A DNA stretch of 5,562 nt from Halobacteriales archaeon QH_10_65_19 (GTDB lineage: Archaea > Halobacteriota > Halobacteria > Halobacteriales > Haloarculaceae): the NCBI GenBank assembly GCA_003022085.1, contig PXQK01000011.1, positions 1 to 5,562 on the forward strand. The letters are read 5' to 3'. Every line of letters begins with the position of its first letter. The stretch's first letter is position 1. Both the position numbers and the translations under genes were made by a program. Below, piece by piece: positions 1 through 5,496 of the stretch. The notes below the pieces were generated by a model that was not told the DNA's origin, did no database searches, and was given only the letters and a program-made list of their open reading frames with translations.

Positions 1-252
1 AAACCGGTGACGATCTGCGAACAGCGGTGACTGCTGTGAGCCATTGCGGGATCGACCGCACGGCCGATTCTCGGACGACGGAGCGAACACAGTCGAGCGA
101 CCTGGGGCTTTCTACTTCACGCGCTGGCTGTTCGAGTCCGTTCTTCAGTTCCTCAAAAGGTTCCCTGAGGCACAGGCGTGTCACAGCTCAGCGACGGCGT
201 TGTACCTCAACGGCGAGTTGCTGCTGGTTGAGGGCAGCGTGACCCACACGAG
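1..252 (+). other. Gene-poor left edge, possible decayed transposase
   Basis: No intact gene is supported here. Both strands were read. The frame beginning at base 3 gives a stretch containing DDLRTAVTAVSHCGIDRT (about bases 9-62), which from memory resembles the segment around a catalytic Asp in haloarchaeal IS5-type transposases, but the likeness stops soon after. In another frame, bases 107-256 give a stretch containing TRWLFESVLQFLKRFPEAQ, which reads like protein but which I do not recognise; it ends in TAA at 254-256, overlapping the VOC stop codon. A frameshifted, decayed insertion-sequence remnant or the end of an unknown gene would both fit. No terminal inverted repeats are visible. 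Confidence 0.25.
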
Positions 253-627
253 CTAATCGAGGCTCTCGACGAGTTCGACCACGTACCTGTCGGGGCCCTC
301 GAGAAAGGAGACCCGGGCGTCCGCGACGTCCATCGTCTTCGGACCGTCGACGACGGTACAGCCGGTTTCCTCGACGATCCGCTCTGTCTCGGAGTCGACG
401 TCCTCGACCGAGACGGCGATGTGATCGAAACTGGCGCGGTCGGGGTCCGGCGCGTCCCGGTCGGGGTCGTGGCGGAGCTGGATCTCGCTGTGCTCGCCGC
501 CGACGTAGACGTTCTCGACGCCGTCCAGCGTGAACGACCAGTTCTCGTCCAGCCCCAGCGCGTCGACGAAAAAGCCGCGCGCCTCGTCCAGATCCGAAAC
601 CCAGACTGCCGTGTGAATGATGTCCAT
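253..627 (-). CDS. VOC family (glyoxalase/bleomycin-resistance fold) protein
   Basis: This encodes a 124-residue cytoplasmic protein with two halves of the vicinal-oxygen-chelate fold. It opens with MDIIHTAVWVSDLDEARGFF, typical of the first beta-alpha unit, and closes with GPDRYVVELVE, the usual end of the second. Candidate metal ligands are His5, Gln50 (in EIQL), His69 (in FDHIAVSV) and Glu118. A His-Gln-His-Glu set matches methylmalonyl-CoA epimerases more than bacterial glyoxalase I, which uses Glu at the second site, but the chain is short and the family is diverse, so the reaction (isomerase, glyoxalase or dioxygenase type) cannot be assigned. The ATG at 625-627 is chosen because a TATA box lies 27 bases upstream. 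It stands alone, with a gene scar upstream and no operon partner. Confidence 0.9.
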   Translation of the reverse strand: MDIIHTAVWVSDLDEARGFFVDALGLDENWSFTLDGVENVYVGGEHSEIQLRHDPDRDAPDPDRASFDHIAVSVEDVDSETERIVEETGCTVVDGPKTMDVADARVSFLEGPDRYVVELVESLD

Positions 628-650
628 ATGTTCCCATCGCGGCGGGTCCT

Positions 651-659
651 CTTATATCG
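651..659 (-). promoter_or_regulatory. TATA box of the VOC gene
   Basis: Read on the minus strand the element is GATATAAG, a strong archaeal TATA box. Its centre (about 654-655) is 27-28 bases from the ATG of the VOC gene, so transcription should start at or next to the A of the start codon and give a leaderless mRNA. Confidence 0.7.
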
Positions 660-742
660 TGGGTGGACGGTCTCTCCGCGAGACGCTACCGAACGCTGCT
701 TCGATATTCCGGACCGGATCCCCGGCCCTGCTCGCCTCCGAT

Positions 743-841
743 GGCAACCTCACCCAGATCGACCGGCCCCTTTTTGACGGCGTCCCGGTTGATTTCCTCG
801 CCGTTCGCACGGCGCAACGCGCCCGCGACGCCCGACCCCAT
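743..841 (-). pseudogene. Macro-domain (ADP-ribose-binding) gene fragment
   Basis: Starting from an ATG at 839-841, the minus strand reads MGSGVAGALRRANGEEINRD, followed by AVKKGPVDLGEVA. This is the phosphate-loop segment of macro-domain proteins (Appr-1''-p processing family): the GSGVAGAL loop contacts ADP-ribose, and the EEINRDAVKKGPVDLGEV helix and strand follow it. Intact members have about 30 residues before this point, ending in the NAAN-type motif, and well over 100 after it. Here an in-frame TAG lies three codons upstream (bases 848-850), and family likeness ends after GEVA, with a TAG at 686-688 closing the frame. Both ends are therefore missing and the piece cannot fold as a macro domain. 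It lies back to back with another gene fragment starting at 844. Confidence 0.72.
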
Positions 842-843
842 CG

Positions 844-1113
844 GTGGCTATACTCGTCTTCGGTGGGATCTTCCTTCTCATCGGCCTCGCGATGGCCACA
901 TTCGGTGGCAGTGGACTCCGGAAGTGGTGGACGATGCGGCAGATGGACCCGAACAGCATGGCACACGTCGAACGGTACAGCTCGGGCGGCGAGGGCTCGA
1001 ACTGGAACACCGTCACCAAGGACGTCGAGACCGTCCCCTTCGAAATCGAACACTCGGGAGCGAGGGTGGCTGTCGATCCGGAGAACGCCAGTCACATCGA
1101 CTGGGAGCCGTCC
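844..1113 (+). pseudogene. GIDE/MUL1-type membrane protein remnant, internally deleted
   Basis: From GTG 844 the frame gives a hydrophobic segment (ILVFGGIFLLIGLAMATFGG, residues 3-22), a basic stretch, then HVERYSSGGEGSNWNTV and ETVPFEIEHSGARVAVDPEN (residues 41-81). From memory, this order is that of haloarchaeal GIDE-domain proteins (related to the membrane part of MUL1, often named RING-type E3 transferase though they lack RING): one helix, then the exposed beta-rich domain. The expected stretch with the TGT-C-x-AYEY-like motif between residues 38 and 41 is absent, as is everything after about residue 90, including the rest of the domain and its C-terminal helix. No TATA box stands 27 bases before 844, and no ATG start exists. 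The frame stays open into the rhomboid gene. A short functional protein cannot be excluded, but a remnant is more likely. Confidence 0.65.
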
Positions 1114-1136
1114 TCGAGGAGGAGCACACGACCGAT

Positions 1137-1148
1137 CAAAAGTTATAC
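1137..1148 (+). promoter_or_regulatory. TATA box of the rhomboid gene
   Basis: The stretch CAAAAGTTATAC contains TTATA at 1143-1147, centred 26 bases before the ATG at 1171, the same spacing seen at the other promoters in this window. The A-rich sequence before it could act as the TFB-recognition element. It places the transcript start at or just before 1171 and is the main reason to reject the start at 844. A purine-rich GAGGGGGG at 1161-1168 looks like a Shine-Dalgarno site but would lie upstream of the transcript. Confidence 0.65.
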
Positions 1149-1170
1149 CGTTGCCTCCCTGAGGGGGGAC

Positions 1171-2745
1171 ATGGGAGAGGGGATCGACACCGAGTGGCTG
1201 CTCGAGATACTCAGCTTAGGGCTGCTGATCGGTGCAGTGGCTCTGTCGGTGGTGGTCCTGACGCGGTTCAGCGAGGACGACCGGCTGCTCGTGGCGCTCA
1301 GACGGCGGTTCGTGCTCGGCGTTCCGTGGGGGACGGTGATCGTTATCGTTCTCGTGTACGCCGTCTACCTGTTCGTGCAGGGCGGCGACGAGTTCGGCGG
1401 GCCGATCGTCGTCGGATTCCGGTCGTGGTCGCTCCGGTACCCGCAGGGGCTCGTGTTCTCCTCGTTCAGCCACGCTAGCCGGTCACACGTGATCGGGAAC
1501 CTGCTGGGAACGCTCGCCTTCGCGCCCATCGCCGAGTACGCCTGGAGTCACTTCCCCCGCGAGCGGGGCAGCGAGTCCTTCGGCTCCCCGCGCACCAACC
1601 CCTTTGCCCGGATCGGCGTCTTCGTCGTCGCTGTCTTCCTGGTCGGCCTCACCGGCGCACTGCTGGTTCCCGGCGCGGTGATCGGCTTCTCGGGCGTCGT
1701 TTTCGCATTCGCCGGCTTCGCGGTCGTCACCCGGCCGATCACCGCCGTGCTCGCGATTGTGGGCATCCAGGTCGTCAGCCTCCTCCGGCGGGCCGTTCTC
1801 ACGCCGTTCGAGGTCGCCGTGACCGAGCCGAGCGTCGTCCAGCCAGAGTGGGCCAACACCGCCCTCCAGGGGCACCTGTTTGGCCTGCTCGTCGGGGCGG
1901 TGCTCGCTGCACTGCTGGTGCGGTCCCGCGGAAGGTGGCCGAAGCTCCGATACATCTGGTTCGGGGCGCTCGTGTTCGCGGTATCGCGGTCGATGCACGC
2001 CCTCTACTGGTACCGCGGCGCCGACGAGTTCCTGTTCTTCAGAGGGGTCGGCACCGCTGGGGTTCTCGTCATGGCGACGCTCATCGCGCTCGCCGTACTC
2101 GCGTGGGAGCGACCCGTGTCTCTGGACCGCAACCTCTGGGCCGGACACGTCGCGCTTGGCCTCCTGCTCGCTGTGGTGTGTGCCCTCTCGCTCGTGGGGA
2201 TCGGATACAACATGGTCTCCGTGACTCCGGGGGACGAAACCGCGGACGGGATCGACGTCCGCGACTACACGGTCACCTACGTCGAGAACGCGGAGAACCG
2301 GTACATCTCGGCATTCGAGGTTCCGGTTGTCCGGGAGTCGCTGACCGTGAACATGAGCGGGGTGATTGTCGCGAGCGACCGGCGGAACGCCTGGGCACTC
2401 GACACCTCGAAGGAGAGCCTCGCCCAGTACGGCGGTGCGCTGGTGGTCGTCGGCGACGCAACGTGGCGCGACACGGTGTACATCAACCGGACGGAGTGGG
2501 CGCTCGCCGGCGTCAACGGAAAGACAAACGAGACCTACAAGGTGTACGGCTCACAGAGCGGGGAGTCGCGGCGCCTCCTCTACAGCTCACAGCCGGCTGT
2601 CGCAGAGCCAGTCGTCAACGGCAGCCAGGTCGGTATCGCCCCGACCGAGGAGTCCTACGAGGTGTTTGTCGCCAACAACGGGTCCGTGGTCGAAACCGCC
2701 CCGTACAGAACACGCGGGCAGCTCCAAACGTTCGAGACCAGCTAA
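1171..2745 (+). CDS. Rhomboid family intramembrane serine protease with large C-terminal exodomain
   Basis: This 524-residue membrane protein belongs to the rhomboid proteases, which cut transmembrane helices of substrate proteins within the membrane. The catalytic parts are visible: SHVIGN (His106 and Asn110, equivalent to the GlpG His150/Asn154 oxyanion pair), GFSG with nucleophile Ser174, and GHLFG with His235 completing the Ser-His dyad. About nine or ten hydrophobic segments are seen, roughly at 13-31, 53-70, 106-124, 146-166, 168-187, 190-206, 231-250, 259-275, 291-312 and 324-346. After the last helix, residues 351-524 form a soluble, beta-rich-looking domain that I do not recognise. 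It carries five N-x-S/T sequons (Asn394, 439, 453, 483, 503) and none lie elsewhere, which fits an exported, AglB-glycosylated domain. The start is taken at ATG 1171 because of the TATA box 26 bases upstream; the frame is open back to GTG 844, through an unrelated gene remnant. Its TAA interlocks with the stop of the convergent gene. Confidence 0.88.
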   Translation: MGEGIDTEWLLEILSLGLLIGAVALSVVVLTRFSEDDRLLVALRRRFVLGVPWGTVIVIVLVYAVYLFVQGGDEFGGPIVVGFRSWSLRYPQGLVFSSFSHASRSHVIGNLLGTLAFAPIAEYAWSHFPRERGSESFGSPRTNPFARIGVFVVAVFLVGLTGALLVPGAVIGFSGVVFAFAGFAVVTRPITAVLAIVGIQVVSLLRRAVLTPFEVAVTEPSVVQPEWANTALQGHLFGLLVGAVLAALLVRSRGRWPKLRYIWFGALVFAVSRSMHALYWYRGADEFLFFRGVGTAGVLVMATLIALAVLAWERPVSLDRNLWAGHVALGLLLAVVCALSLVGIGYNMVSVTPGDETADGIDVRDYTVTYVENAENRYISAFEVPVVRESLTVNMSGVIVASDRRNAWALDTSKESLAQYGGALVVVGDATWRDTVYINRTEWALAGVNGKTNETYKVYGSQSGESRRLLYSSQPAVAEPVVNGSQVGIAPTEESYEVFVANNGSVVETAPYRTRGQLQTFETS

Positions 2746-3302
2746 CCTCCGCGGGACCGGACGGCGTAGTAGCCCCCAACTGCGCCGATAATCGCCGGGA
2801 ACACGATACCCGCAAGGAGGACTGCGGCGAAGATATCGGGCGTTCCCCCGGAGAGACCACTCTCGGAGCCTTCGAACAACAGCGCACCGAGGAACGCAAG
2901 CGGCAGGTATCCGACGACGATCGAGGCCCCGTAGACGGACCCCTCGTCTGTGGTCATCCCGGGGTAGAAAGACGACTTCACCAAGAGGTACCCCGCGGCG
3001 AACATAACCAGGGCGACAGCCACCGTGAACAGAAGCGATGGCAGACCGATCTCGTCTGCCGCCGCGAGGCTCGCGAGTACGTCGAAGGTCCCGGAGCCAC
3101 TGCCTTCGATCCGCACGAACTGCGCGTTGAAGAACAGCCAGCCGGCGAACTCGAACGTGTTGTCGACTGTGTCGGTCGATACCTCGATCGTCATCAGTAG
3201 ATACGTCACCACGTAGCCGGCAACGAACGCCCCAGCACCGTAGAGCGCCCCCGGCTGTAACGGGATGCTCGCTTGCCCACGCTGTTGCTGTTGTGCGGAC
3301 AT
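2742..3302 (-). CDS. Uncharacterised haloarchaeal four-helix membrane protein
   Basis: This encodes a 186-residue protein of unknown function. A polar, glutamine-rich N-terminus (MSAQQQQRGQ) precedes four predicted membrane helices at about 18-38, 87-108, 122-143 and 156-179, and a short basic tail (VRSRGG). The loop between helices 1 and 2 (about 39-86) is long and holds the aromatic motif GWLFFNAQFV. The opening YGAGAFVAGYVVTYLL and the FFNAxFV motif are, from memory, shared by a widespread set of haloarchaeal membrane proteins with no known role; no catalytic motif is seen. The frame is open upstream to 3386, but the ATG at 3300-3302 is chosen because a TATA-like element lies 27 bases before it and the upstream extension has no hydrophobic or conserved character. 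It converges on the rhomboid gene with a 4-base overlap, which by itself does not show a shared function. Confidence 0.8.
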   Translation of the reverse strand: MSAQQQQRGQASIPLQPGALYGAGAFVAGYVVTYLLMTIEVSTDTVDNTFEFAGWLFFNAQFVRIEGSGSGTFDVLASLAAADEIGLPSLLFTVAVALVMFAAGYLLVKSSFYPGMTTDEGSVYGASIVVGYLPLAFLGALLFEGSESGLSGGTPDIFAAVLLAGIVFPAIIGAVGGYYAVRSRGG

Positions 3303-3325
3303 GGTAATCAACGGGGCACAGCGGC

Positions 3326-3335
3326 TGTTAAGCGT
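3326..3335 (-). promoter_or_regulatory. TATA-like element of the membrane-protein gene
   Basis: On the minus strand this reads ACGCTTAACA; the TTAA core at 3328-3331 is centred about 27 bases from the ATG at 3302, the spacing expected for a leaderless haloarchaeal transcript. It lies in the 55-base gap after the METTL5-type gene, so the membrane-protein gene probably has its own promoter in addition to any readthrough. Confidence 0.5.
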
Positions 3336-3357
3336 AACGGTTGTCGGGATGAAACGG

Positions 3358-3996
3358 TCACCCGCTGCCGTCTCTCTCCCAGACAATCCGGAACACCTCG
3401 GCGTCGACTGTCCGGGACTCGTCGGTGTGGAAATCGAACGTCGCTGGGAGGTCGAACGCAGCCTGGAACGGGTGGGTCACCTCGCCGCCGTTGTCGCCGG
3501 CGAACGACTCCACGAACTCCCTGCTGTCCGCGTTGTGAACCGAGTAGGAGACGGCCGCGACCGCCGCGGCGGTGTCCAGAAACTCGCGATCGGCGTGCTC
3601 GTTGCCCGACTGCGCGCCGAACGGCGGGTTCATGACGACAGTCGCCGGCTCCGCCGGGCACAGCGGGAGCCCTGTTGCGTCCGCACGGACCCACGACACC
3701 GGGCTGGCGGACCCGACCCGCCGCTCGTTCCTGCCGGCCGTCGAGAGCGGTCCAGCGTCCAGGTCGACGCCGACGACCCGCCGCGCGCCACGCAGCGCCG
3801 CACCGAGCGCCAGGACCCCCGTCCCGCACCCCAGGTCGATCACCAGCCGGTCCTCGACGTCGCCCTGCAGGTCGGCTGTGTGGATGAGGTGAGCAGCGAG
3901 CTCCGGCGGCGTCCGGTACTGCTCTAGCTCCGCACGCGGGTCGTCGAACCCGGCGACGACCCCGAGCTGCTGGGTCAGTTCGCTCTTCGTGGCCAT
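3358..3996 (-). CDS. METTL5-type N6-adenine RNA methyltransferase
   Basis: This 212-residue cytoplasmic enzyme matches the METTL5 family closely. It has the N-terminal LEQYRTPPELAAHLIHT (residues 24-40, the LEQYxT signature), the SAM-binding loop VIDLGCGTGVLALGAALRGA (52-71), the acidic VGVDLD (75-80) that binds the ribose, and the catalytic NPPFG (123-127), an (N/D)PP(F/Y) motif of N6-adenine methyltransferases. It then has AFLxTA-like REFLDTAAA, YSVHNADSREFV (151-162) and the C-terminal FDLPATFDFH (181-190), all in family order and at normal length. The human member, with TRMT112, makes m6A on 18S rRNA; the archaeal enzyme presumably acts on the equivalent small-subunit rRNA site, which is inferred. 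ATG 3994-3996 is preferred over an in-frame upstream ATG at 4051-4053 because the TATA-like element falls between them and the family starts here. Confidence 0.93.
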   Translation of the reverse strand: MATKSELTQQLGVVAGFDDPRAELEQYRTPPELAAHLIHTADLQGDVEDRLVIDLGCGTGVLALGAALRGARRVVGVDLDAGPLSTAGRNERRVGSASPVSWVRADATGLPLCPAEPATVVMNPPFGAQSGNEHADREFLDTAAAVAAVSYSVHNADSREFVESFAGDNGGEVTHPFQAAFDLPATFDFHTDESRTVDAEVFRIVWERDGSG

Positions 3997-4015
3997 CGTC
4001 CCGTATTTCCGGTAG

Positions 4016-4026
4016 TACTTAAAAAA
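4016..4026 (-). promoter_or_regulatory. TATA-like element of the METTL5-type gene, with T-run
   Basis: The minus strand reads TTTTTTAAGTA here. Its AT-rich core is centred about 25 bases before the ATG at 3996, fitting a leaderless promoter. It is the most AT-rich spot in the right half of the window. Confidence 0.55.
4021..4026 (-). terminator. Oligo-T terminator candidate for the dehydrogenase-methyltransferase operon
   Basis: A run of six Ts on the minus strand begins 33 bases after the stop codon of the methyltransferase gene. Archaeal RNA polymerase terminates at oligo-T tracts without needing a hairpin, and none of the other gaps here has such a run. It overlaps the promoter of the next gene, so termination may be partial. 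Confidence 0.4.
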
Positions 4027-4059
4027 TGTTTGCACAGGACCGCGAGAAATCACAGGACG

Positions 4060-4608
4060 TCAGGGCGACGCGCGGAGGAAAAACGTCTCGCCCCGTTCGG
4101 CGGCCGCGTCGACCGCGAACCCCGCATCCCGGAGCATGTCGCTCGCCTCGGCGAGGCTGAACCGCTGTGAGTGGGGCGGGCCCGACTCGCCGCGGCCGTC
4201 GGCAGACCAGTCGACAATCACGAGTGCCCCGTCGCCAGCGAGCACGCGGCGGAGGTCGCGGGCCGACTCGTGGCTGGCGCTCTCGTGGAACGTCATCGTC
4301 GAGAATGCGGCGTCGACGGCGCCGTCAGCGAACGGGAGCGCGGCCGCGTCACCGATCACCGGCCGAACCGTCGGCGGCATGCCGCGCTCGCGGTACTGCT
4401 GGTGCATCGCGGGCTGGAGGTCGAACGCGACGACCTGTCCGAAGAAGGGCGCGAGTTCGTCGGTGTAGAAGCCAGTCCCGCTCCCGAGGTCAAGCAGTGT
4501 CCCGCCGTCGGGGAGCGCCCCAAGCAGTTCCTCTCGGGAACACAGCCGGAACCGCGTCGGATCGTCCAGCCTGTCGGTCTCGGCCGGATCGAACGTGTGA
4601 AAGCCCAT
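4060..4608 (-). CDS. Class I SAM-dependent methyltransferase
   Basis: This encodes a 182-residue soluble protein of the Methyltransf_11/UbiE-like type. Motif I is TLLDLGSGTGFYTDELA (37-53). The acidic residue that binds the SAM ribose is Asp63 in VVAFDLQPAM, Asp87 in GDAAALPF (86-93) contacts the adenine, and VDAAFSTMTFHE (98-109) is motif IV followed by the helix. A later strand, GALVIVDWSA (127-136), and a C-terminal FSLAEASDMLRDAGF (150-164) complete the fold. The substrate cannot be told; small molecules or quinone-like acceptors are as likely as macromolecules. There is no N-P-P-Y motif and no membrane segment. The ATG at 4606-4608 sits one base after the stop of the dehydrogenase gene (TGA-C-ATG), indicating an operon with translational coupling. 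A longer reading from 4707 would overlap that gene by 98 bases and is rejected. Confidence 0.87.
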   Translation of the reverse strand: MGFHTFDPAETDRLDDPTRFRLCSREELLGALPDGGTLLDLGSGTGFYTDELAPFFGQVVAFDLQPAMHQQYRERGMPPTVRPVIGDAAALPFADGAVDAAFSTMTFHESASHESARDLRRVLAGDGALVIVDWSADGRGESGPPHSQRFSLAEASDMLRDAGFAVDAAAERGETFFLRASP

Positions 4609-4609
4609 G

Positions 4610-5473
4610 TCACTCGCCGTAGTCGTAGAAGCCCGTCCCGGTTTTCTTGCCGAGTTCGCCCGCTTCGACTTTGCGTTTGAGCAGGTAGGCGGGTTTGTAG
4701 CGGTCACCGAGTTCCTCGTGGAGCGTCTGGCTGGCGTCGAGGACGACGTCGAGACCGATGTGGTCAGCGAGTTCCAGCGGCCCCATCGGGACGTTCGTCC
4801 CGAGCTTCAGCCCGCGGTCGATGTCCTCCTTCGTGGCAAGCCCTTCGTCGAAGGCCCGAATCCCTTCGTTGATCCACGGCATCAGCACCCGGTTGACGAC
4901 GAACCCGGGTTTGTCGTCGGACTCCCAGGTCGTCTTCCCGAGGTCCGCCGCGAAGTCGTGGGCGAACGCGGCGGTCTCCGGGGCAGTCTTCTCGCCGACC
5001 ACTACCTCGACGCCCTCCATCACGGGAACGGGGTTCATGAAGTGCATGCCGACTACCTGCGCCGGCCGGTCGGTCACGCTCGCGATGCTCGTGATCGAGA
5101 GCGTGCTCGTGTTCGTCGCGAGAACCACCTCGTCGTCGGTGAACTCGTCCAGGTCCTCGAAGACGTCCTGTTTGCTGTCGAGTTCCTCGATGACGGCCTC
5201 CACAACCAGGTCGACGTTCGCCAGATCCGCGAGCGTGGTCGTGCCGGTGACGCGATCGAACGCCGCGTCGGCCTCCGCACGCGAAAGCGTTTCACCCGTG
5301 ACCAGGCGGTCGAGGCCGTGATCTATCGATTCGAGCCCGTTCTCGACGTACGTGTCGTCGATGTCGTGCATGACGACGTCGTAGCCGTTCACCGCCACAA
5401 CCTGGGCGATACCGCTACCCATGGTGCCGGCCCCGACGACGCCGATGGTGTCTATCTCGGACAGCTCGCACAT
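4610..5473 (-). CDS. 3-hydroxyacyl-CoA dehydrogenase (3-hydroxybutyryl-CoA dehydrogenase type)
   Basis: This 287-residue cytoplasmic enzyme oxidises (3S)-3-hydroxyacyl-CoA to 3-ketoacyl-CoA with NAD, a step of beta-oxidation, or works in reverse on acetoacetyl-CoA in butyrate or PHA-type metabolism. The Rossmann NAD site is IGVVGAGTMGSGIAQ (10-24), with Asp37 in MHDIDD placed to bind the ribose and favour NAD over NADP. Catalytic residues align with human HADH: Ser123 (NTST), His144 (HFMNPVPVMEGVEV), Glu156 and Asn194 (NRVLMPW), with the same spacing. The C-terminal domain has KEDIDRGLKLGTNVPMGPLE and ends in GKKTGTGFYDYGE, so it is complete and of normal single-function length, with no fused enoyl-CoA hydratase. 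The start is the only sensible Met before the nucleotide-binding loop. It is the first gene of a two-gene operon with the methyltransferase one base downstream. Confidence 0.96.
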   Translation of the reverse strand: MCELSEIDTIGVVGAGTMGSGIAQVVAVNGYDVVMHDIDDTYVENGLESIDHGLDRLVTGETLSRAEADAAFDRVTGTTTLADLANVDLVVEAVIEELDSKQDVFEDLDEFTDDEVVLATNTSTLSITSIASVTDRPAQVVGMHFMNPVPVMEGVEVVVGEKTAPETAAFAHDFAADLGKTTWESDDKPGFVVNRVLMPWINEGIRAFDEGLATKEDIDRGLKLGTNVPMGPLELADHIGLDVVLDASQTLHEELGDRYKPAYLLKRKVEAGELGKKTGTGFYDYGE

Positions 5474-5496
5474 GTCCGGGGGGTCGGCTGGCTCTG

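Noticed and set aside
188..637. Minus-strand open frame overlapping the VOC gene
   Set aside because: Arg- and Gly-rich shadow of the VOC gene, which has clear family motifs and a well-placed promoter.
1161..1168. GAGGGGGG as a Shine-Dalgarno site for the rhomboid gene
   Set aside because: With the TATA box at 1143-1147 the transcript should begin at about 1170, so this sequence would not be in the mRNA; it matters only if readthrough from upstream occurs.
663..1478. Plus-strand open frame of 271 codons across the scar and the rhomboid start
   Set aside because: Arg-rich product without any motif; the GIDE-like and rhomboid readings lie in a different frame.
1483..2148. Long minus-strand open frame opposite the rhomboid gene
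   Set aside because: The product is a low-complexity, hydrophilic sequence that mirrors the hydrophobic codons of the rhomboid; the rhomboid has catalytic motifs and this has none.
1848..3200. Very long open frame on the plus strand across the end of the rhomboid gene and into the membrane-protein gene
   Set aside because: Its product is rich in Arg, Pro and Gly with no domain, typical of an off-frame reading of high-GC DNA, and it overlaps two well-supported genes.
3265..3927. Plus-strand open frame of 220 codons opposite the METTL5-type gene
   Set aside because: No recognisable domain and skewed composition; the opposite strand carries the full set of METTL5 motifs.
3997..4053. N-terminal extension of the METTL5-type protein to an upstream ATG
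   Set aside because: The added residues do not belong to the family and the likely TATA element lies within this stretch.
4609..4707. N-terminal extension of the small methyltransferase
   Set aside because: It would overlap the conserved C-terminus of the dehydrogenase, and the added residues are low-complexity and basic.
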